From the NCBI GenBank assembly GCA_028335825.1, contig JAIOKI010000016.1, positions 1 to 64,000 of the forward strand: DNA of 64,000 nucleotides, written 5' to 3'. Origin of the DNA: Nosema muscidifuracis. Lineage: Eukaryota > Microsporidia > Nosematidae. Positions 58,150-64,000 of the stretch are shown here, piece after piece (positions within the stretch are counted from its first letter, which is position 1; each line of letters begins with the position of its first letter). A program made the position numbers and the translations under genes. Under the pieces are notes generated by a model that saw nothing but the letters and a program-made list of their open reading frames with translations, did not search any database and was not told the origin of the DNA.

Positions 58150-58500
58150 TTTGGGAGTATAATTTTATGATGTCCTTATTTTATTCTTTACTCACCGCGT
58201 ATGCCTCCCTCACATCTTCGATTGGCCTCTTTCCTTCTATTTCTAGACTAATACCTACTGCAGCCTTGTCTTCACAGAATATGCGATTACTTTCCAATTT
58301 CATCATGATATTTTCATCTAAATGTATTCATCGATGTAGCTATCTAACTTTAGTTATGTTCTGTATGCGCGATGAAAGTTTGTTACTGTACCGTTCCAAG
58401 TCATAAAGAAAGAAATTATCCTGGACTTATACTTGTATAGCGAAACAGAGTGGTTGGCCATAAATCGTACTTATGCTTCTTTTTTGTCTCTACGGTTCAA
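58150..58500 (-). mobile_element. LINE relic, C-terminal tail, second copy
   Basis: Minus-strand residues SLYKYKSRIISFFMTWNGTV, TNFHRAYRT, LKLDSYIDEYI, then AAVGI and ISLEIEGKRP-like residues to about 58160. Same order as the copy at 57100-57480, about 1 kb away in the same orientation. Only the end of the element is present, as usual for 5'-truncated LINE insertions. An open run of the plus strand over 58167-58406 is just the antisense of this relic. Confidence 0.5.
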
Positions 58501-59911
58501 AAATTATCAAATTTTATTATTCCTATCTCTATTATCACGACTTAATAATTATTTATATAGTCAATTTTAAAAATAAAAGTATATGATCTTATTATGAATT
58601 TATAATAGCTAAAGTATCTATGAAAAATTTCTTTATATTTTTTTAAATTATCAAGACAAGTTTTTTTAATTATATAAAATTTCAAAAATTTAACTCTTTA
58701 AGTTTTGTTTGATTAAAAGTCATTTTTTTTATATTATAAAAATTTTATAGATAAATTTAACAAATCTATTATGACAAATTTTTAAATTTTTTCTTTTAAT
58801 TTATTTTTATCTATAAAATACGCTTATAACATTAATTTAATTGCCAATTACTTTTTTTATATTGTTAAGATGACTCACTTTTTAGATAGATATAATTATA
58901 AAATAACCTTTATAAAAAGTCGCTTAAGATTTTTATCATAAGCAGCTCAATGAAAAGATATGCTTTAAATAAAAAATATGTTTATATGTAAATAAAGTAT
59001 CACATCAATATTTTATGCCTATTTAAATTCTAGATTTATATTATCCTAACAATAAATTACTCATCAGTGTTTTAATTAAACTAACATCAATCATAGAAGA
59101 AATCAAATTGAAATTTTAGTAATCTGTAATTTAAATACTTAAACAAAATTAAAGCACTTTGTAGCGTATATCAGAAAGATGTTTTAATAATTGAAAATCT
59201 TACCATAAAAAATTAACTTTATTTTATTTTTCTTCCAGTATAATAAAATAACAAATCTCTTTACCATAAAAGCTAATTAAAAGTATTTTTATATAAATGA
59301 CTTTATTTGAGTAAGGATATCAATCTGACTATTGAACGAGTCTAAGTAAATCAAATAACTCATTAAATTAAATTATATTATAAATGACTTTCTCTGTAAT
59401 ATTTCTCTACATATTATGTCTAGCAAAAATACTTTGATTTTACCAAACTTTTCTTATATTAAGACAAGCAATATTAATTCTAAATTTTTCTTATTCAAAA
59501 GTTTTCTACAGTTAAAAATAATTTATTACATTATAATTATTAATTTCTCATATGAAATTTAATTCGCTAATTAATCTTTCTATTAATAAATACTTTTATA
59601 TTATAAAAAGATTAAATTAATTCCTCACATTATTAATTGAAATAAAATATTTCTAGCAATAATAATATAAGATTAGTATAGAAATTATGAATAAATACAT
59701 AAATTGTCAAATATTTGTCTTTTTATCATTTCGAACATAAATATACTTAATTATATATTTTGTAAATATTAAGTTAAAAAGACTTAATTAAACATTTATT
59801 CGCGAATTTTAAAATAATTTAAATTTTCTTCATTTTAAATACTTTTGTGTCAAAAAAATAATATAAATAAATATTTAGATTACTTATTTTAATCTATGTA
59901 TATATTAAATA

Positions 59912-60010
59912 ATTTAATCTATTTAAATTTATAACTAATTTAATAAACTTTTTAAATATATTAAAATTAAATATTAAAAAATATAAAAGTTAATTTTTTT
60001 TGATTAAAAG
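59912..60010 (+). promoter_or_regulatory. Conserved 5' flank of C4, shared with C2
   Basis: Same sequence as before C2 with a few small indels (for example one extra T in the poly-T run before GATTAA). Homology fades beyond about 100 bp, so the shared unit begins just upstream of the genes. Confidence 0.65.
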
Positions 60011-61039
60011 ATGGATGACCAAGAGAAAATTGAAAGATCAAAAAATTTTAATGAATTTGAAGAATGGCGTAATGAGGAACTAAGAAAAGCAACTGAAAAA
60101 TGTGAAGAAATCAATTCATTAACTGAAAATACTCAACATATGTCAAGCTTTTTATTAAAGAACGTACCAAAATGTTTAGTACATTTTACTCGTAAAATGT
60201 GTAATTGTAATCGAGAATGTGTAAATGAATCATTCTTTGGAGTAAATATCGACAGAAAATGTTTTTACTTTGATTTTTCAAATTTATGGTATGATAATTC
60301 GTATAAATATTGTAATTTTTTAGGAAAAAAAGTTGACAGTAATAAGCTGGTACCATTGAAAACTTATAATACATTAATGAATACATTTTTAAATATAAAA
60401 AATGGAATATCTGAACTTTGTGAATCAGGAAAAAATTATGAAAGTTTATTATGTAATTTTTATGATCTAAGAGATAGTTGTGAAAATATGCCTTCTTGTA
60501 TGAATTTTAATTTACATAAAGTTCCACGAAAATACTGTAAAAATTACGAATATGTAACCCAAATGGAAGAAATTGAACGTATCATAGGCATCAAGCTTAT
60601 ATCAAATCAAACTGAAGATGAAGCTCTAGGAGAAAAAATTAAAAACAAATTTTTAGATAATGAAATTGAAAAGGATCAAATGAACTGTTAGAATAAATAT
60701 TTTGTTAATCTTTCTAAAGATGATTTTAATATTGATTCAGAAGGGACACTACATATAGTTACAAAGCGTGATTTACAAAATATTGTTATTCCTGATGTCC
60801 ATAAAATTTTAGATGAATATAAATCTATAGAATCAGAAATTAATACAGTTGAATTTACAGATTATCAGAGAGATATGTTTTATTCTATGATGTCTTTATC
60901 TCTAATTTCTACAATGTTATTTTTTATTCTAGTTTACTTAGGATGTAAGGAAAGTAAAAATGGTAAAATTGTTGTTCCTGCCATTGTTATGACACTTTCT
61001 ATGTTATTTATTTCAATATATTCTTCAATAGGAATTTAA
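60011..61039 (+). pseudogene. Family C gene (C4), full length, with one in-frame TAG
   Basis: From ATG 60011 to TAA 61037-61039 is 1029 bp, exactly the length of C2, all in one frame. It is interrupted only by TAG at 60689-60691 (codon 227). Before the stop lie the complete 12-cysteine domain (VPKCLVHFTRKMCNCNREC, NLWYDNSYKYC, LCNFYDLRDSC) and the linker. After it come the dibasic site and both membrane helices. The last 295 bp differ from C2 at only about six positions by my count, whereas the linker is hardly alignable and the front is intermediate. If translation ends at the TAG, the product is a 226-residue soluble cysteine-rich protein without the membrane hairpin. That could be a functional release form or simply a young pseudogene. 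Confidence 0.85.
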
Positions 61040-62322
61040 AATTAAAATATTTGTTAATAAATTAAATTATTTAGACAGAATTATTAATCTTTAATTTATA
61101 AAGTAAAAACTTAACTAGAAAACCTTTATATTTAATTTTTTAATGCAGCTAATTTTTGAGCTTTTGTTTGATTTTGCATCTCTACGAATTCTTTTCTTGA
61201 TGCTATTAATGTCTCTATTTCTTCTAAGATCGAGAGAAATACTTTCCAAAATTTTTAATTACTTACAACTGAATTTTTCCTTAGATGTTGGACTAATTAT
61301 TTTATTCGATTTTGATAATTATATAGATTTTTTTCTCTTGCTTTCATTAAGAGATATATCTCAAAGTTAATAATTACAAAAATAAATTAAAAAACAAAAT
61401 ATTTTCTAATTTATTTATTTTATTTCAATATAATATTATTTGCTCTAAATATTTTTAGTATATTATGTATCATCTCAACATGAAAAAAATATTTGATATT
61501 TAAAAAGAATGATTTCTGTTTTGATTAGACGAAAATACTTTGCTTTAATTAGATTGTAGAGAAGTGTTTGAAATTAACTTAAGATAGGTTAGTTGCTAGA
61601 GAAAAAACGTAAATAAATTGAGTTTTAAATTTGTAAGAAAGAGTATTTAAAGAAATGTACGAATAAGTTTTAACATTTGTGTTTTGGTAAAATCTTGTAC
61701 AAGAAATTTAATTTTAGTTTAACGTTCTTTTATAATATAAAATGTGATATATGTTGTGACAATTAAAGATGTTTTTCTTTGAGAGAAATATGTTGTGAAA
61801 TAGCTCATAAATAATAAAATTTTATTTAATTAATTATTATAAAATGCTCAATATTTTTTATATTTCTTCTTTAATTATTTCTATTTTGCATCTTTAATTA
61901 TTTTATAAATATCTATAATTATTTATATGTAGCACATATTTAATTATTTCTATTTTGCATCTATAATAATATATTAACATATATAATAATTTTTTTTGCA
62001 TATTTAATTATTTTCTATTTATTAATATAATAATCTATTAAGAATTTTTAATTATATTTAATATAGTCTACTTAATTAAATAGATTTAAATTAATTAATT
62101 TGTTTTTTTACAATAACAAATTAAATTTTTAATGATATTAATCTTTATATTGATTTTTTTTAATTAATTTATATGAACTAAAATTTGAAATTAACGCTCG
62201 AGTAAATAAAAATTTTAATAATTGTATTTATGAAGTTTTAATATATTTTAATAAATCATATTGATTAATAAAAATTAATTTTTAATTTATTCTTGTATAA
62301 AACACTGTTTTTTTACAAATAA
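61040..62322. other. Intergenic between C4 and C5
   Basis: Contains a minus-strand coding relic at 61070-61360. The rest is AT-rich, with simple TTAATTATTTCTATTTTGCA-like near-repeats around 61870-61990. Confidence 0.5.
61070..61360 (-). pseudogene. Coding relic with coiled-coil character
   Basis: A minus-strand frame from about 61256 down to 61070 is open for about 60 codons: FLSILEEIETLIASRKEFVE, MQNQTKAQKLAALKIKYKGF, then a short basic end. Upstream coding (SKSNKIISPTSKEKFS) is in another frame. Helical and charged, like the end of a small coiled-coil protein. Unknown; broken. Confidence 0.35.
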
Positions 62323-63345
62323 ATGAATAAAAATGATGCTGGGGACGAATTTAATAAATTTGAATTATGGCGTAATGAAGTTGCAGAAAAATATGATGAT
62401 AATTGTACTAAGTTAGAACAACTAGACGATGATGAATATACCAAAGAGAGGGAATTAATAGAAAGAGTTCCAAAATGTTTAGTTCAATTTACTCGTAAAA
62501 TGTGTAAATGCAATCAGGATTGTGTCAAGGAATCTTTCAAATATTCTAGTACAAATTTCCCTTGCAGTAAGTACGATAAAGATAATTTATGGTTCGATGA
62601 TTCTTATAAAGATTGTGATTTTTTAGGAAAAAGAGTTGAAAAAAATAAACTTTTACCAATTAAAGCTTACAATTCAATGATGACTATAATTAAAAATATA
62701 AATATTGGTATAACAAATCTGTGTAAATCTAATGCTGAATTTGAAAATTTACTATGTGAAGTTTATGATCTTAGAGATATTTGTAGAGATAGACCAGAAT
62801 GTATGGGATTTAATATAGAACAAGTTCCTTTAAAATATTGTAGAAATAAATTATTTGATAGTCATATGGATGATATTGAAAGAATATTAGGAATGAAAGT
62901 TCGTTCAGATACACTTGAAGTAGAAAATCCATCTATATATGGACCTGTTCCCCCTCTATATCCAGTAAAAAATGACGAATTTGATCAGACTTGTATCGAA
63001 AAAATTTATTTGAGTCCTAAAGATATAACTATTAGATTTGATGATGAAAATAATCCTCATTTGATTATTAAAAGAGATCTAAGTAAAATTGATATTCCAG
63101 ATTTAAATACCCTTATCAAAGAATATGATTCGTTAGATTTCGAATTTAAGTCAATTAAATCTACCGATATTGAACAAAATAACTTTTATTCAATGATATC
63201 TTTATCAATAATATCAACTTTGTTATTCTTTATTTTAGTTTTCCTGGGATATAAAGATAAAAAAAATCAGAAAATAGTAGTGCCTACTATTTTTATGACT
63301 CTGGTTATGTTATTTATTTCTATATATTCAACTTTGAATGATTAA
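62323..63345 (+). CDS. Cysteine-rich two-TM protein, family C (C5)
   Basis: Intact 340-codon gene. ATG 62323 follows a T-rich leader without a C-rich box. It has the 12 cysteines with hallmarks VPKCLVQFTRKMCKCNQDC, NLWFDDSYKDC and LLCEVYDLRDIC. The linker is the longest of the family and proline-rich in part (NPSIYGPVPPLYPVKN, about 205-220). The dibasic site is IIKRDLSKIDIPDL. The membrane hairpin lies at about 287-308 (YSMISLSIISTLLFFILVFL) and 318-337. No signal peptide. It is in the same orientation as C4, 1.3 kb downstream. Diverged from C2/C4 throughout, so it is an older paralogue with an intact frame. Function unknown. Confidence 0.87.
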   Translation: MNKNDAGDEFNKFELWRNEVAEKYDDNCTKLEQLDDDEYTKERELIERVPKCLVQFTRKMCKCNQDCVKESFKYSSTNFPCSKYDKDNLWFDDSYKDCDFLGKRVEKNKLLPIKAYNSMMTIIKNINIGITNLCKSNAEFENLLCEVYDLRDICRDRPECMGFNIEQVPLKYCRNKLFDSHMDDIERILGMKVRSDTLEVENPSIYGPVPPLYPVKNDEFDQTCIEKIYLSPKDITIRFDDENNPHLIIKRDLSKIDIPDLNTLIKEYDSLDFEFKSIKSTDIEQNNFYSMISLSIISTLLFFILVFLGYKDKKNQKIVVPTIFMTLVMLFISIYSTLND

Positions 63346-64000
63346 ATCTTTGTATTATACTGATAGAAATTTTTAATAAAGCTAATAGTTATATAAAATA
63401 GACTAGATTATAGTTCTTATATCAAAACTTTTTTAATGACCAGTTTTAATAAAATAAACAAATTGAATAATTACAATAGATTTGTTTTTTGATAAATATA
63501 AAATATTATTATTTTTATCTTGCATATGGTACAAAATTTAAGAAAGGAATTTTATTATTATTTTAATGAATTATTTAGTCATTTTGTATAAGTTTCATTA
63601 TCTTCTTATCAATACTTCATTTATTTATATTTTCTTACGGATCAATTAATAATAGTTACTTCTTATTTATGATAATTTTAATTATTTATTTACTATAATA
63701 CTAATTATAATATTTATTTCTTATCAATACTAATTATAGTAATAATTGTTGTTAGTTTTCTAATTTTAAGCTTTATTCATCTACCTTAAATTCTCTCATA
63801 TGTAAATTTAATAATTCATGACATATCGTTCAAAATAGACAACGAATTATCATTTACTAAAGTAAAGACACATATAGAACGAAAAGAGAATATAATATCA
63901 TTCAGCTTAAAATACAAAATATCTGTACGAATCGAGAATAGTACTTGTCTATCTGTACAGAAACATGATGATAGTTTTGTATACGTATTCGAATTTAAAG
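63346..64000. other. Intergenic at the right edge
   Basis: AT-rich; no gene start seen before the window ends. Confidence 0.5.

Larger units (their letters stand above)
56200..60010. other. 3.8 kb between C3 and C4, with LINE relics
   Basis: The middle (about 56820-58500) holds LINE remains on the minus strand. 58500-59910 is AT-rich and empty to my reading. The last 100 bp are the conserved flank of C4. Confidence 0.55.

Noticed and set aside
58167-58406. Plus-strand 79-codon open run with ATG
   Set aside because: It is antisense to the LINE tail, whose minus-strand reading matches two other copies in the window.
61143-61370. Plus-strand 75-codon open run, strongly hydrophobic
   Set aside because: The minus strand reads as a charged coiled-coil protein, and hydrophobic plus-strand runs are the usual antisense shadow of such sequence. 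The call is not certain.

Overview
The window is the left end of a chromosome from a very AT-rich, intron-poor eukaryote. It opens with about 750 bp of C-strand telomere repeats, mostly 4-mer TAGG units mixed with TTAGG. The intact genes are short and intronless. Several have a C-rich box (CC, ACCC or CCCC) directly before the start codon, which is the start signal known from microsporidia. The protein set fits too: many small secreted or membrane proteins of unknown family, a tiny homeodomain protein, and reduced versions of core proteins. I infer a microsporidian, most likely of the Nosema/Vairimorpha group. No rRNA or tRNA gene was recognised.

Layout. 1-752 is telomere. 753-12,659 is a gene-poor zone with one intact gene (6383-7126) and many decayed ones. 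12.7-20.5 kb holds a multi-pass J-like protein, a Bem46/ABHD13-type hydrolase and the first member of secreted family B. 20.5-28.2 kb is mostly relics, fossil Ty3-type retroelement pieces and a small homeodomain gene. 28.2-40.6 kb holds two full-length members of secreted family A (one with a single in-frame stop), a divergent pair of decayed genes, a GC-rich homeobox-like ORF and the second family B member (one frame break). 41.7-43.4 kb encodes a membrane-anchored HECT ubiquitin ligase. 47.2-63.3 kb is a cluster of five members of family C: proteins with 12 conserved cysteines and a C-terminal two-helix membrane hairpin. A sixth, decayed copy lies 42 kb away at 4970-5505.

The dominant pattern is subtelomeric birth and death of lineage-specific, apparently host-facing gene families. 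Families A, B and C each have whole, freshly broken and strongly decayed copies. Four loci are open from start to end apart from one stop codon (TGA, TGA, TAA, TAG), and another has one frame break. The long 'empty' stretches are not empty: many contain single-frame stretches with scattered stops. Several begin exactly at the C-rich start box, in some cases with the ATG mutated to ATA or ATC. Tails of non-LTR (LINE) elements and Ty3-type fossils supply the repeat content. All frame reading and alignment was done by eye; no database search was run.
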